From Mannheimia indoligenes (lineage in GTDB: Bacteria > Pseudomonadota > Gammaproteobacteria > Enterobacterales > Pasteurellaceae): a DNA stretch of 64,000 bases. Location: the NCBI RefSeq assembly GCF_036880405.1, contig NZ_JBAJJM010000006.1, forward strand, positions 1-64,000, written 5' to 3'. Each line of letters starts with the position of its first letter. The first letter of the stretch is position 1. Shown piece by piece: positions 17,639-26,698 of the stretch. The position numbers and the translations under genes are program-made. Under the pieces are notes generated by a model. The model was given only the letters and a program-made list of their open reading frames with translations, had not been told where the DNA came from and made no database searches.

Positions 17639-17657
17639 GGGCGTATTAGCTACGCCC
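17639..17657 (-). promoter_or_regulatory. Intercistronic hairpin between sucA and sucB
   Basis: GGGCGTA pairs with TACGCCC over a 5-base loop just after the sucA stop. On the minus strand no T-run follows, so it looks more like an mRNA-stabilising stem than a terminator. A USS core lies next to it at about 17629-17637. Confidence 0.55.
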
Positions 17658-17663
17658 ATCTTT

Positions 17664-20474
17664 TTAAGCAATCGTTAAAGCATCTTCAACAAGTTGTTTT
17701 TGTTGTTTTGCGTGTAGTGATGGGTAGCCAACTGCCGGCGAAGCGGAGGCGGCTCTACCTGCATAAGTTAATTTTGCCCCTTCCGGAATAGAAGCTTCAA
17801 AGTTGTGCTTACTGCAATACCAGGCTCCTTGATTTAATGGCTCTTCTTGACACCATACAAAGTCAGTAACGTGGGCGTAAGGTTCAAGAATTTGTTTCAT
17901 TTCCTCAAGTGGGAATGGGTAGAGTTGTTCAATACGAATAATCGCAACATCTGTTTGGTTATTCTCACGGCGTTTTTCAATCAAGTCGTAGTAAACTTTA
18001 CCTGAACACATTACCACACGTTTCACTTGTTTCGGATCGATATTATCAATTTCGCCAATCACATTTTTGAATGAACCATTAATGATTTCATCAAGTGTTG
18101 AAACCGCAAGAGGGTGGCGTAGTAATGATTTTGGCGTAATCGCAACTAATGGACGACGCATTTTGCGAATTGCTTGGCGACGTAACATATGGTAAACCTG
18201 AGCCGGTGTTGATGGCACACAAACTTGGATATTTTGTTGTGCACAAAGTTGTAAATAACGCTCAACACGAGCAGATGAGTGTTCCGGACCTTGACCTTCA
18301 TAACCGTGAGGAAGAAGCATTACTAAACCACACATTCTGCCCCATTTTTGTTCGCCAGAGCTGATGAATTGGTCAATTACAATTTGTGCCCCGTTGGCGA
18401 AATCACCAAATTGAGCTTCCCAAATGGTTAAGGTTTTCGGATCGGTTGTCGCAAAGCCATATTCAAAGGCGAGAACCGCTTCTTCTGAAAGTACGGAATC
18501 CCATACTTGGAAACGACCTTGATTTGCGTGTAACTGTGTTAATGGAACATAGCCTGTACCATCATTTTGGTTATGAATAACGGCGTGGCGATGGAAGAAT
18601 GTACCACGACCGGCATCTTCACCTGATAAACGAACGTGTGTGCCTTCATCAAGCAAGGTTGCATACGCCATTGTTTCTGCCATTCCCCAGTCGAATAATT
18701 TCTTGCCTTCGTACATCTCTTTACGATCAGCGTAGATTTTCTCAACACGAGAGTGAGCTTTCAATGATTCCGGATATTCACAAACACGCTTAGCAATAGT
18801 TAAGAAGCGATCTTCCGGGAATTTGCTCTCATAAGGTGCAGTCCAGTCATAATTGAGATATTGCAACCAATCAACAGCTGCCATATCTAATTCACGCCAT
18901 TCAGGTACAACACGCTCACCATTATCTAACGCATCACGATAAAGATTTAGCATTTCAATTTCTTGGTCGCTGGTTAATACCCCTTCTTCAATTAAGCGGT
19001 CAGCATAAACTTTACGTGGTGTAGGGTGTTTTTTGATAATGCTATACATCATTGGCTGGGTTGCTAATGGTTCATCGGCTTCGTTATGACCGTGGCGACG
19101 ATAAGAGATTAAATCAATGAAAATATCACGTTTAAATTTAGTGCGATATTCCACTGCCATTCTTGCTGCAAAAGCAACCGCTTCCGGGTCATCACCGTTT
19201 ACGTGAATAATCGGTGCTTGGATCATTTTCGCAATATCGGTACAGAACTCGGTTGAGCGAGTGTCGTTCGGGTTAGAGGTGGTAAAACCGATCTGGTTAT
19301 TAATCACAATACGGATTGTTCCTCCCACTTTATAACCACGGGCATTTGCCATATTTAAGGTTTCTTGCACCACACCTTGACCGGCAACGGCAGAGTCGCC
19401 GTGAACAGTTACCGCTAATACTTTTTCGTGTTCGGTATCACGCATACGTTCTTGTCTTGCACGAACAGATCCAATCACCACAGGGCTTACGATCTCCAAA
19501 TGCGATGGGTTGAATGCTAAAGTGAGGTGAACGTTTTTATCATCTACCGCAAAGTTAGATGAGAAACCTTGATGGTATTTCACATCACCTGTACGGCTTT
19601 CATCAGCGTGTTTACCTGCAAATTCATCAAATAATTCCGCAGGGCGTTTACCGAATACGTTCACTAACATATTTAAACGACCACGGTGTGCCATACCTAA
19701 TACGACATCTGTCATTCCTTGACGGGAAGCGTGGCGAATAATTTCTTTCATCATCGGAATGAACGCATCACTTCCTTCTAAAGAGAAGCGTTTTGCACCT
19801 GGGAATTTTGCTCCCAAATAGCGTTCTAAACCATCAGCAGCCGTTAATTCAGTGAGTAAATTGAGTTTTTCTTCTTTGGTGAAAAGTGGCTTATTTAACA
19901 CACTTTCCATTTTAGCTTGTAGCCAGTTACGCTGTTCAATATCTTGAACGTGCATAAATTCTAAGCCGATAGGACCTAAATAAGTTTCTTTTAATGCCTC
20001 GTTGAGTTCGCTGAGCTTCATTGTATCTTTATTATAAACATAACGACCAACGGCAAATGTTTCGTTTAGATCTTCGTCGGTAAAACCGTGATATTTATAA
20101 TCTAGCTCAGGCACACTGGAAGTTTTCCAGCGGTAATAGTTAATAGGGTCAAGTTTTGCTTCTAAATAGCCTCTGAAACGATGTGCGTTAATCCATTGAA
20201 GTAAACGAACTTGCTTTGCTCCTGCTTCTGGATCAACAACAGTTACGGATTGTGGTTGTTGTTCGCGGGCTAACTTACGGAAATACTCACGTACTTTTGA
20301 ATGGGGTTGTTCAATATGAGAGGTTTTAGGGAATGAATCAAAAATGCTTCTCCAGCTTTCATCAACGCTTGCCGGATTTTCTAAATACTGTTCATAAATT
20401 TCTTCGACATAAGATTGGTTTGAACCGCCGAAAGGGGATGACGCAATCCAATCATCAAAATGTTTATATTGCAT
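17664..20474 (-). CDS. sucA: 2-Oxoglutarate dehydrogenase E1
   Basis: 936 residues, full length for E1o. The N-terminal segment (F-x-x-W-x-x-S-x-x-G-G-x-N) that docks E2/E3 is present, followed by G-M-A-H-R-G-R-L-N-M-L-V-N and the thiamine-diphosphate motif beginning N-G-D-D-P-E-A-V and ending Y-R-R-H-G-H-N-E. It decarboxylates 2-oxoglutarate and succinylates the SucB lipoyl group. With sucBCD in order this gives a complete 2-oxoglutarate-to-succinate branch. A promoter with a CRP-like site at -41.5 lies upstream. Confidence 0.97.
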   Translation of the reverse strand: MQYKHFDDWIASSPFGGSNQSYVEEIYEQYLENPASVDESWRSIFDSFPKTSHIEQPHSKVREYFRKLAREQQPQSVTVVDPEAGAKQVRLLQWINAHRFRGYLEAKLDPINYYRWKTSSVPELDYKYHGFTDEDLNETFAVGRYVYNKDTMKLSELNEALKETYLGPIGLEFMHVQDIEQRNWLQAKMESVLNKPLFTKEEKLNLLTELTAADGLERYLGAKFPGAKRFSLEGSDAFIPMMKEIIRHASRQGMTDVVLGMAHRGRLNMLVNVFGKRPAELFDEFAGKHADESRTGDVKYHQGFSSNFAVDDKNVHLTLAFNPSHLEIVSPVVIGSVRARQERMRDTEHEKVLAVTVHGDSAVAGQGVVQETLNMANARGYKVGGTIRIVINNQIGFTTSNPNDTRSTEFCTDIAKMIQAPIIHVNGDDPEAVAFAARMAVEYRTKFKRDIFIDLISYRRHGHNEADEPLATQPMMYSIIKKHPTPRKVYADRLIEEGVLTSDQEIEMLNLYRDALDNGERVVPEWRELDMAAVDWLQYLNYDWTAPYESKFPEDRFLTIAKRVCEYPESLKAHSRVEKIYADRKEMYEGKKLFDWGMAETMAYATLLDEGTHVRLSGEDAGRGTFFHRHAVIHNQNDGTGYVPLTQLHANQGRFQVWDSVLSEEAVLAFEYGFATTDPKTLTIWEAQFGDFANGAQIVIDQFISSGEQKWGRMCGLVMLLPHGYEGQGPEHSSARVERYLQLCAQQNIQVCVPSTPAQVYHMLRRQAIRKMRRPLVAITPKSLLRHPLAVSTLDEIINGSFKNVIGEIDNIDPKQVKRVVMCSGKVYYDLIEKRRENNQTDVAIIRIEQLYPFPLEEMKQILEPYAHVTDFVWCQEEPLNQGAWYCSKHNFEASIPEGAKLTYAGRAASASPAVGYPSLHAKQQKQLVEDALTIA

Positions 20475-20512
20475 AAAGACCTGACCTATTTATGGTGTTG
20501 AAACATAATCTT

Positions 20513-20518
20513 ATTATA
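20513..20518 (-). promoter_or_regulatory. Predicted sucA -10 element
   Basis: TATAAT on the minus strand, about 39 bases before the sucA start. No good -35 hexamer exists at 16-18 bases, consistent with activator dependence. Confidence 0.55.
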
Positions 20519-20539
20519 CTTCAAATAAAGTAAAGAAAA

Positions 20540-20555
20540 TGTGATATAAGTCTGA
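20540..20555. promoter_or_regulatory. CRP-like site of sucA
   Basis: TGTGA-TATAAG-TCTGA: one perfect half and one 3-of-5 half. Its centre is at -41.5 relative to the sucA -10, the class II CRP position. E. coli sdh-suc genes are also CRP-influenced. Confidence 0.45.
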
Positions 20556-20576
20556 TTTTTACATAATTGTTTACTT

Positions 20577-20585
20577 ACAAGCGGT
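20577..20585 (+). repeat. USS between znuC and sucA
   Basis: ACAAGCGGT with tail TTATTTTTAGCAAAATTTT downstream. Confidence 0.85.
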
Positions 20586-20631
20586 TATTTTTAGCAAAAT
20601 TTTTACAAATTCTAAACAATGCAAGGAAATT

Positions 20632-21447
20632 TTAGTGGTTGCACTCACATTTTTCTAAACAAACATCACCGTGTAGATTGTGATGGTGGTTATGGCGGTG
20701 TGAATAGAACGCTACATTACGAGCAAATTGGTCTCCAAAGAAGTGAATAAAACTAGGATCATTCGTAATCACTTCTGGCGTACCGGCACAGCAGATATGT
20801 TTGTTTACACAAAGCACCTCATCAGTATTTGCCATTACAATGTTTAAGTCGTGCGAAACCATTAAAATAGCACAGTTCAACCAAGAGCGGGTTTGATTTA
20901 ATAGTTGATACAGTTCGGTTTGCCCTGTAATATCTACCCCTTGCATTGGCTCATCTAATACTAATAGCTGTGGTTTATCTAAGATAGCTCGAGCGAGTAA
21001 AACACGTTGAAGTTCTCCACCGGACAGCTTTTGCATACTATTATGTGCCAGATGGCGAATAGCAAAGAGAGATAATGCTTCCTCAATCATTGCTTTATTA
21101 GTATGGGGTTTGAGCCCGAGAAAATGCGTAACTGTTATTGGCATAGATGGGTCTAAATGTAGCTTTTGCGGGACATAGCCAATTTTTAGCCCTTTTTGGT
21201 GAATAATTTGTCCTTTAGTTGGCGTAATTAATTTTAGCAACACTTTCAATAATGTGGATTTACCCCCACCATTTGGACCTACTATGGTTGTAATAGAGTT
21301 AGGATAAATTGATAGATTAATGTTTTGTAACGCTTTTTGACCATTAAAGATTACTTCAATATCTTTTAGCGAGACTAAAGGTTGAGTTTTTTTTATCAAC
21401 GTAAATTGCGTTGTCGTTGGATTAGGGGCTAGTTGGTTAATTTTCAT
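20632..21447 (-). CDS. znuC: Zinc ABC transporter ATPase ZnuC
   Basis: 271 residues, an ABC ATPase with Walker A G-P-N-G-G-G-K-S-T (57-65), signature L-S-G-G-E-L-Q-R-V, Walker B L-L-V-L-D-E-P and switch S-H-D. It would power high-affinity Zn2+ uptake through ZnuB with ZnuA. The C-terminus is rich in His and Cys (HRHNHHHNLHGD, then CLEKCECNH), a possible zinc-binding tail. znuA and znuB are not in the window. It is divergent from mepM. I did not find a convincing Zur box in the shared region. The His tail and partner place it with ZnuC rather than other metal ABC ATPases. Confidence 0.88.
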   Translation of the reverse strand: MKINQLAPNPTTTQFTLIKKTQPLVSLKDIEVIFNGQKALQNINLSIYPNSITTIVGPNGGGKSTLLKVLLKLITPTKGQIIHQKGLKIGYVPQKLHLDPSMPITVTHFLGLKPHTNKAMIEEALSLFAIRHLAHNSMQKLSGGELQRVLLARAILDKPQLLVLDEPMQGVDITGQTELYQLLNQTRSWLNCAILMVSHDLNIVMANTDEVLCVNKHICCAGTPEVITNDPSFIHFFGDQFARNVAFYSHRHNHHHNLHGDVCLEKCECNH

Positions 21448-21598
21448 TACTACAAAAAATTTGAGAGTATTGAAATAAAATTAGCGGATTTTTTATCTTC
21501 TGACAATAGAATAAATGAATTTTTTCTTGGTAAAATAGTCTATCAAGAGATTATGTAAATTTTAGTAAATAAATTAAAGAAAAATAGCAGGATATAAT

Positions 21599-23131
21599 TT
21601 GCAGCACGTAATTTTAGCAAGAGATCGTAAACGGCATAAGAAACACTTGAAAATAGTGATTTTTTTATTGGCTGTTTTTAGTTTACTTGTCGGTATTGTT
21701 CTCGCATTAAAAGAACAATCTTCAATAAGTATGATGGCTACACGAGAAAATGTAGTTGTTTTAGATAAGCAAGATGAAGAATATCAAAATACTTCAAGTG
21801 GTAAAGTTGAGTTACAAGCAGATAACATTGAGAAAAATACGGGTTTTATTGAGTATATTACAGATTTAATTACTCAATCCTCTCTTTCTATAGAAAACGA
21901 AGAAATTGTTTTTGAAGATCAAACAGCGACATCTTATGAAGATGATTTAACTAATGAAGACGATGAAGTTGAAGAACCTATTGATACGGCAGATAATGTC
22001 AATACAGAAGAGCAACTTCCGGCAGAAGCAGAGAAAGTGTTGGAGGATATTCTTGATGTAGCAGATCAGGCATTACGAATTCAAGATCAATTTAGTTATA
22101 CGGTTGCAAGAGGAGATAAACTAAGAGACGTATTGGAGCAATCAGGTTTAAGTGCTTCAGTTGCCTCTAATTTAGTTAAACAACATTCATTATTAGCACA
22201 ATTAGAAGCCGGACAGCAATTTTATTGGGTGCTAGATAATGAAGGTGAGTTAGAATATTTAAACTGGTTAGTTTCTGAGAAAGAAGAACGTGTTTATGAA
22301 CGCCAAGCCAATGGTAAATTTACCTACCAAAAATTTGAGAAAAAAGGCGAATGGAAGTTAGACGTTGTGCGAGGTACGATTCAGAACAGCTTTGCTACGA
22401 GTTTAAAAGCAGTTGGACTATCTGATCGCCAAATCAACCAATTAGCGGTAGGATTACAATCGCAAATTGCGACGAATAAGCTGAGAAAAGGCGATAAATT
22501 TGCCATTTTAATTAAGCGTGAATATATAAATGGTAAAGTAACAGATTTAGGAAATGTGGAAGGTATTCACGTTATTAGCAGTAAAAAAAGCTATTACGCT
22601 ATTCAAGCAGATAATGGGCGATATTATAGCAGACACGGTGAAACATTAAGTGGTGGCTTTGCTCGACACCCATTATTGTATGCTGCAAGGGTAACATCTT
22701 CTTTTAACCCTAAACGTAAACACCCAATTACAGGTCGGATTAGCCCACATAAAGGTGTGGATTACGGATTGCCAATTGGCACGCCAATCATTGCACCGAG
22801 TGATGGTGTGGTTGAACACGTTGCTTATCAAGCTCGTGGAGCAGGGCGTTACATCAAAATCAAACACGGGCATATTACCACCGTATATATGCACTTAAGC
22901 AAGACGTTAGTCAAACCCGGACAAAGTGTGAAAAAGGGAGAGCGTATTGCACTATCAGGCAATACAGGTGGTTCAACCGGTCCACATTTACACTATGAAT
23001 TTCATATTAACGGACGACCGGTTAATCCAATTACGGTCAAATTACCAGGTTCAAGTTCGGGTATGAATAATAAAGAACGCCAAACATTCTTAAATAAAGC
23101 GAAGAGTGTGGAAGCAAAACTAAAAATGTAA
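21599..23131 (+). CDS. mepM: Murein DD-endopeptidase MepM-like (M23)
   Basis: 510 residues. An N-terminal membrane anchor (about 19-38) is followed by an acidic linker (roughly 40-150), a LysM/OapA-like region and a C-terminal M23 (LytM) domain. Zinc ligands are H384 and D388 (S-P-H-K-G-V-D-Y-G) and H463/H465 (G-P-H-L-H-Y-E-F). It cuts meso-DAP crosslinks for cell-wall growth. I use the TTG at 21599 with AGCAGGA upstream; no ATG gives the membrane anchor. Neighbouring znuC supplies zinc, the cofactor of this enzyme; the znu/mepM linkage is conserved in gammaproteobacteria. Confidence 0.9.
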   Translation: MQHVILARDRKRHKKHLKIVIFLLAVFSLLVGIVLALKEQSSISMMATRENVVVLDKQDEEYQNTSSGKVELQADNIEKNTGFIEYITDLITQSSLSIENEEIVFEDQTATSYEDDLTNEDDEVEEPIDTADNVNTEEQLPAEAEKVLEDILDVADQALRIQDQFSYTVARGDKLRDVLEQSGLSASVASNLVKQHSLLAQLEAGQQFYWVLDNEGELEYLNWLVSEKEERVYERQANGKFTYQKFEKKGEWKLDVVRGTIQNSFATSLKAVGLSDRQINQLAVGLQSQIATNKLRKGDKFAILIKREYINGKVTDLGNVEGIHVISSKKSYYAIQADNGRYYSRHGETLSGGFARHPLLYAARVTSSFNPKRKHPITGRISPHKGVDYGLPIGTPIIAPSDGVVEHVAYQARGAGRYIKIKHGHITTVYMHLSKTLVKPGQSVKKGERIALSGNTGGSTGPHLHYEFHINGRPVNPITVKLPGSSSGMNNKERQTFLNKAKSVEAKLKM

Positions 23132-23139
23132 GGAATCCA

Positions 23140-23823
23140 ATGAAAACAAATATTATTGCGTTAAGTTTGATCGGTTTATCAACCTTTACCTTTGCATCTG
23201 ATGCAAAATTGAAGAATCAGCTTGAAAAAATTGGGGCAACAGAGGTTAAAATTTCTGAATCGCCATTATCAGGTTTTAAAATGGCAACCTCAAATGAAGG
23301 TATTGTCTATATCAGTGAAGATGGACGATATATCATTCAAGGCAAAATTTTTGAGCTAAAAAACGGCAAAGCAGTTGATATAACCAATCAAGGTTTAATG
23401 GCAGAGTTAAATTCTTATGCGAATGAAATGATTATTTATCCTGCCAAAAATGAAAAGCACGTTGTAACGGTTTTTATGGATATTACTTGCCATTATTGCC
23501 ATCTGTTACATCAAAAGATTAAAGAATATAATGATTTAGGTATTACCATTCGTTATTTGGCGTTTCCCCGTGGTGGAATGAATACACAAACCGCAAAACA
23601 AATGGAAGCGATTTGGACTGCTCAAGATAAAATGAAAGCCTTAAATGATGCGGAAAATGGCAAATTACCAACCCAGTTAAAAACGCCTGAGATTGTGAAA
23701 AAACATTACCAACTAGGCGTTAAGTTTGGTGTAACAGGCACGCCTAATATTGTTACCTCAGAAGGCGAATTAATCGGTGGTTATGTCGAGCCGAAAGAAT
23801 TAGCGAAAATGTTAAGTGAATAA
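23140..23823 (+). CDS. dsbC: Thiol:disulfide isomerase DsbC
   Basis: 227 residues with a signal peptide (cleaved near T-F-A-S), an N-terminal dimerisation domain and a thioredoxin-fold domain with C117-H-Y-C120 in F-M-D-I-T-C-H-Y-C-H. The cis-proline region reads G-V-T-G-T-P-N-I. It reshuffles wrong disulfides in the periplasm and is kept reduced by DsbD (not in window). Nine bases follow mepM, so they are likely one transcript. In E. coli dsbC also precedes recJ. Confidence 0.95.
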   Translation: MKTNIIALSLIGLSTFTFASDAKLKNQLEKIGATEVKISESPLSGFKMATSNEGIVYISEDGRYIIQGKIFELKNGKAVDITNQGLMAELNSYANEMIIYPAKNEKHVVTVFMDITCHYCHLLHQKIKEYNDLGITIRYLAFPRGGMNTQTAKQMEAIWTAQDKMKALNDAENGKLPTQLKTPEIVKKHYQLGVKFGVTGTPNIVTSEGELIGGYVEPKELAKMLSE

Positions 23824-23838
23824 CTGATAGATAGAATA

Positions 23839-23883
23839 CAAGCGGTCATTTTTTGTAAAAAATTTGCAAAAAACGACCGCTTG
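23839..23883 (+). terminator. Inverted-USS hairpin between dsbC and recJ
   Basis: ACAAGCGGTC-ATTTTTTG pairs with CAAAAAACGACCGCTTG-like sequence. It sits after dsbC and immediately before recJ and overlaps any longer reading of recJ. Confidence 0.7.
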
Positions 23884-23905
23884 CTATTATAAAAAGAAAA
23901 TTATC

Positions 23906-25627
23906 GTGGAAAAACTAATTAAAAAACGTCCTTTATTAACAACAGCAACCTTATCTGAAAATTCTTTATTGAATCGAATTTATCAAAGTCGGGGTATAAA
24001 AACGACGAAAGAGCTAGAGCATAATCTCCAACATTTACATAGACCACAACAATTGGCTAATATTGAACAAGCAGTGGATTTATTAACCAACGCGTTTGAT
24101 GAACAAAGTCGTATTGTAATTGTTGGCGATTTTGATGCTGATGGGGCAACCAGCACGGCACTTGCCATAATTGCGTTAAAACAGTTGGGCTTCGAGCAAA
24201 TTGATTATTTGATTCCGGATCGTTTCTCACAGGGTTATGGTTTAAGTGTTGCGGTGGCAGAAATGGTATTAGCAAAAGGAGCTGATTTAGTTTTAACCGT
24301 AGATAATGGTATATCTTCATTTGAAGGTGTTGAGTTACTTAAACAACACGGTATTCAAGTTTTGATTACCGATCATCATTTACCACCGGAAACATTACCC
24401 AATGCGGATGCAATGGTAAACCCCAATTTGCCGTTTTGTACTTTTCCGTCCAAATCATTGGCGGGTGTTGGGGTCATTTTTTATGTGATGATGGCTCTTC
24501 GAACACGAATGCGTGAGCGACAATACTTCCAGAATAAAGTAGAGCCAAACTTTGCTGAGCTTTTGGATTTAGTAGCATTAGGTACAGTGGCTGATGTTGT
24601 GCCACTTGATCAAAACAATCGCATTTTAGTCCATCAAGGATTACAACGAATGCGTTCAGGGCATTGTCGTTTGGGGATAAAAGCTTTAACAGAAGTAAGC
24701 AAAAGGGAGCTTTCAACATTGCAAGCTGCTGATTTAGGTTTTGCTGTTGCACCAAGATTGAACGCCGCAGGCAGGCTGGAAAATATGTCGTTAGGGGTTG
24801 AGTTACTGATTTGTGAAAATATGGAACTTGCTCGTCAACTAGCTCTTGAACTAGATTCTTTGAACCAAACTCGAAAAGAATTTGAGCAGGAGATGAAAAC
24901 AGAAGCTCTGGCGATTTGTGCAAAATTACCGTTACTTGCTCAGTCAGAACAAGCTCACGGTATCGTGCTATATCAAGCAGATTGGCATCAAGGTGTAATT
25001 GGTATTTTAGCTTCTCGAATTAAAGATCAATTCAATCGCCCTGTGATAGCTTTTGCACAGGAAAGTGAAGAAAGTGAATATTTAAAAGGATCGGCTCGAT
25101 CTATTTCGAGCGTGCATATGCGAGATTTACTCGAATATATTGATATGCAATATCCCGAATTAATCGAAAGATTTGGTGGACACGCTATGGCAGCCGGCTT
25201 GACTATTCACCATTCAAAACTAGAGCTATTCAAACAATTGTTTGATCAGGCAATTAATGAAAGAGTTGAGCCGGAACAATTACAAGGCATAGTTTATACT
25301 GATGGCGAGCTTTCAGCAGATGAATTTACCATTACCAGTGCAGAAATCCTTCATAGTGCGGGACCTTGGGGACAGAACTTTCCTGAACCCAGTTTTGAGG
25401 GAGAATTTAGTGTACTTCAACAAAAATTGCTGGCAGGTAAGCATCTGAAATTAATGTTACAAACGGATAGAGGGCAATTATTAGACGCCATTTGGTTTAA
25501 TGTTGATGTTAGAATGTTTCCAGACTTATCGATTAAAAAAGCTAAAATTGTATACAAATTAGATATCAATGAATTCAGAAATAACAAAACTTTACAATTG
25601 AAGGTAGAATATATGTATTATCTTTAA
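23906..25627 (+). CDS. recJ: Single-strand exonuclease RecJ
   Basis: 573 residues. The DHH phosphoesterase core shows V-G-D-F-D-A-D-G-A-T-S-T, D-H-H-L-P, and the DHHA1 motif G-G-H-A-M-A-A-G-L; the OB-like domain follows. It degrades single-stranded DNA 5'-3' in recombination and mismatch repair. I chose GTG 23906, which gives the family-like start V-E-K-L-I-K-K-R-P; the TTG at 23864 is inside the USS hairpin. E. coli recJ also starts with GTG. Weak ribosome-binding site, consistent with low expression. Confidence 0.93.
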   Translation: MEKLIKKRPLLTTATLSENSLLNRIYQSRGIKTTKELEHNLQHLHRPQQLANIEQAVDLLTNAFDEQSRIVIVGDFDADGATSTALAIIALKQLGFEQIDYLIPDRFSQGYGLSVAVAEMVLAKGADLVLTVDNGISSFEGVELLKQHGIQVLITDHHLPPETLPNADAMVNPNLPFCTFPSKSLAGVGVIFYVMMALRTRMRERQYFQNKVEPNFAELLDLVALGTVADVVPLDQNNRILVHQGLQRMRSGHCRLGIKALTEVSKRELSTLQAADLGFAVAPRLNAAGRLENMSLGVELLICENMELARQLALELDSLNQTRKEFEQEMKTEALAICAKLPLLAQSEQAHGIVLYQADWHQGVIGILASRIKDQFNRPVIAFAQESEESEYLKGSARSISSVHMRDLLEYIDMQYPELIERFGGHAMAAGLTIHHSKLELFKQLFDQAINERVEPEQLQGIVYTDGELSADEFTITSAEILHSAGPWGQNFPEPSFEGEFSVLQQKLLAGKHLKLMLQTDRGQLLDAIWFNVDVRMFPDLSIKKAKIVYKLDINEFRNNKTLQLKVEYMYYL

Positions 25628-25685
25628 TATTACTTTACATAAATTTAATAGAATTAATTATATTTGTATTGTAGAATTATTCTGA

Positions 25686-25706
25686 TTGCAACCAAATAGG
25701 TTGTAA
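25686..25706 (+). promoter_or_regulatory. Stem-loop upstream of the OmpA-like lipoprotein
   Basis: TTGCAACC pairs with GGTTGTAA (one G-T pair) over a 5-base loop in the A/T-rich leader; position relative to the promoter is unclear. Confidence 0.35.
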
Positions 25707-25744
25707 AACAATTAATTACATAGTTACTTATAAGGAAACTTAAC

Positions 25745-26605
25745 ATGAAAATGGAAAAAAAAGCGCTTTTCCGTACATTTTTATTATCAAGTGCAGCATT
25801 AGCAGTTGCTGCGTGTGGTAACTTAAGCAAAGTGAGTGATGAAGGCACAACTGAAAACCCGGTATTCCCAAAAATTTCAGAGTCTGAATTCAACCACGAT
25901 GGTTCACAATTTGGTTCTTGGCCAAACTGGGAAAATGTCCGTCAAATCGAAAAAGGTATGAATAAAGATCAATTATATAACCTAATTGGTCGCCCACATT
26001 TTGAAGAAGGATTATATAGTGTTCGTGAATGGGATTACGCATTCAACTACCGTGAAAACGGCGTACACAAAATTTGTCAATACAAAATTTTATTTGACAA
26101 AAATATGAATGCTCAAAGCTTCTTCTGGTATCCAAATGGCTGTAACGGCAACTCATCATTTACTTTAACAGGTGATTTCTTATTCGACTTCGATAAAGAT
26201 ACATTAACAGCTAAAGGTAAAGAAGTAGTTGATAATGTTGCAGAGCAATTAAAATCATCTAAAGCACAACAAGTTAAAGTAGCGGGTTACACAGACCGTT
26301 TAGGCTCTGTTGAATACAACTTAGATTTATCACAACGTCGTTCTAACACTGTTAAAGCACGTTTAATCCAACAAGGTGTAAATGCTCAAATTGAAGCAGT
26401 AGGTTACGGTAAAGCGAACCAAGTTAAACCTTGTGAAGGTTATGCACACGCAAGTCAAGCTGAAAAAGATTGTTTACGTCCTAACCGTCGTGTAGAAATT
26501 TCTGCAAACGGTGGTGTGCTTAAACAAAACGAAGGTGGTAATGTAGCAGGTCCTAACGGTCCGGCTCCACTTTACCAAACTCCTGCATACAACAATGGTA
26601 AATAA
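25745..26605 (+). CDS. OmpA-family lipoprotein with BamE/SmpA-like domain
   Basis: 286 residues. A lipoprotein signal ends in V-A-A-C-G (Cys about 24). Residues roughly 60-140 resemble the SmpA/OmlA (BamE-like) domain: I-E-K-G-M-N-K-D-Q-L-Y-N-L-I-G-R-P-H-F and V-R-E-W-D-Y-A-F-N-Y. A C-terminal OmpA domain follows: F-D-F-D-K-D-T-L-T, V-A-G-Y-T-D-R-L-G, L-S-Q-R-R-S-N-T-V, and R-P-N-R-R-V-E-I, the peptidoglycan-binding signature. It should anchor the outer membrane to murein. Codon use is strongly biased, so it is likely abundant. Starts M25745 and M25751 are both possible. Confidence 0.88.
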   Translation: MKMEKKALFRTFLLSSAALAVAACGNLSKVSDEGTTENPVFPKISESEFNHDGSQFGSWPNWENVRQIEKGMNKDQLYNLIGRPHFEEGLYSVREWDYAFNYRENGVHKICQYKILFDKNMNAQSFFWYPNGCNGNSSFTLTGDFLFDFDKDTLTAKGKEVVDNVAEQLKSSKAQQVKVAGYTDRLGSVEYNLDLSQRRSNTVKARLIQQGVNAQIEAVGYGKANQVKPCEGYAHASQAEKDCLRPNRRVEISANGGVLKQNEGGNVAGPNGPAPLYQTPAYNNGK

Positions 26606-26638
26606 TTTCTGGTTTTAATTAACTTAGAGTAGAATAGC

Positions 26639-26669
26639 AAGGCAATCTTATTGATAAGATTGCCTTTTC
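26639..26669 (+). terminator. Terminator after OmpA-like lipoprotein
   Basis: AAGGCAATCTTAT pairs with ATAAGATTGCCTT over a 2-base tip, then TTCTTTT. It precludes an upstream start for the next gene. Confidence 0.9.
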
Positions 26670-26698
26670 TTTTAGCTTTTATTTTTCAGGAGAATACT

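Noticed and set aside
21448..21598. Zur box between znuC and mepM
   Set aside because: I searched by eye for a GAAATGTTATA-type palindrome and saw only A/T-rich sequence without a good match.
23864..23905. TTG start for recJ
   Set aside because: It lies within the inverted-USS hairpin and adds residues unrelated to RecJ; GTG 23906 gives the family start.
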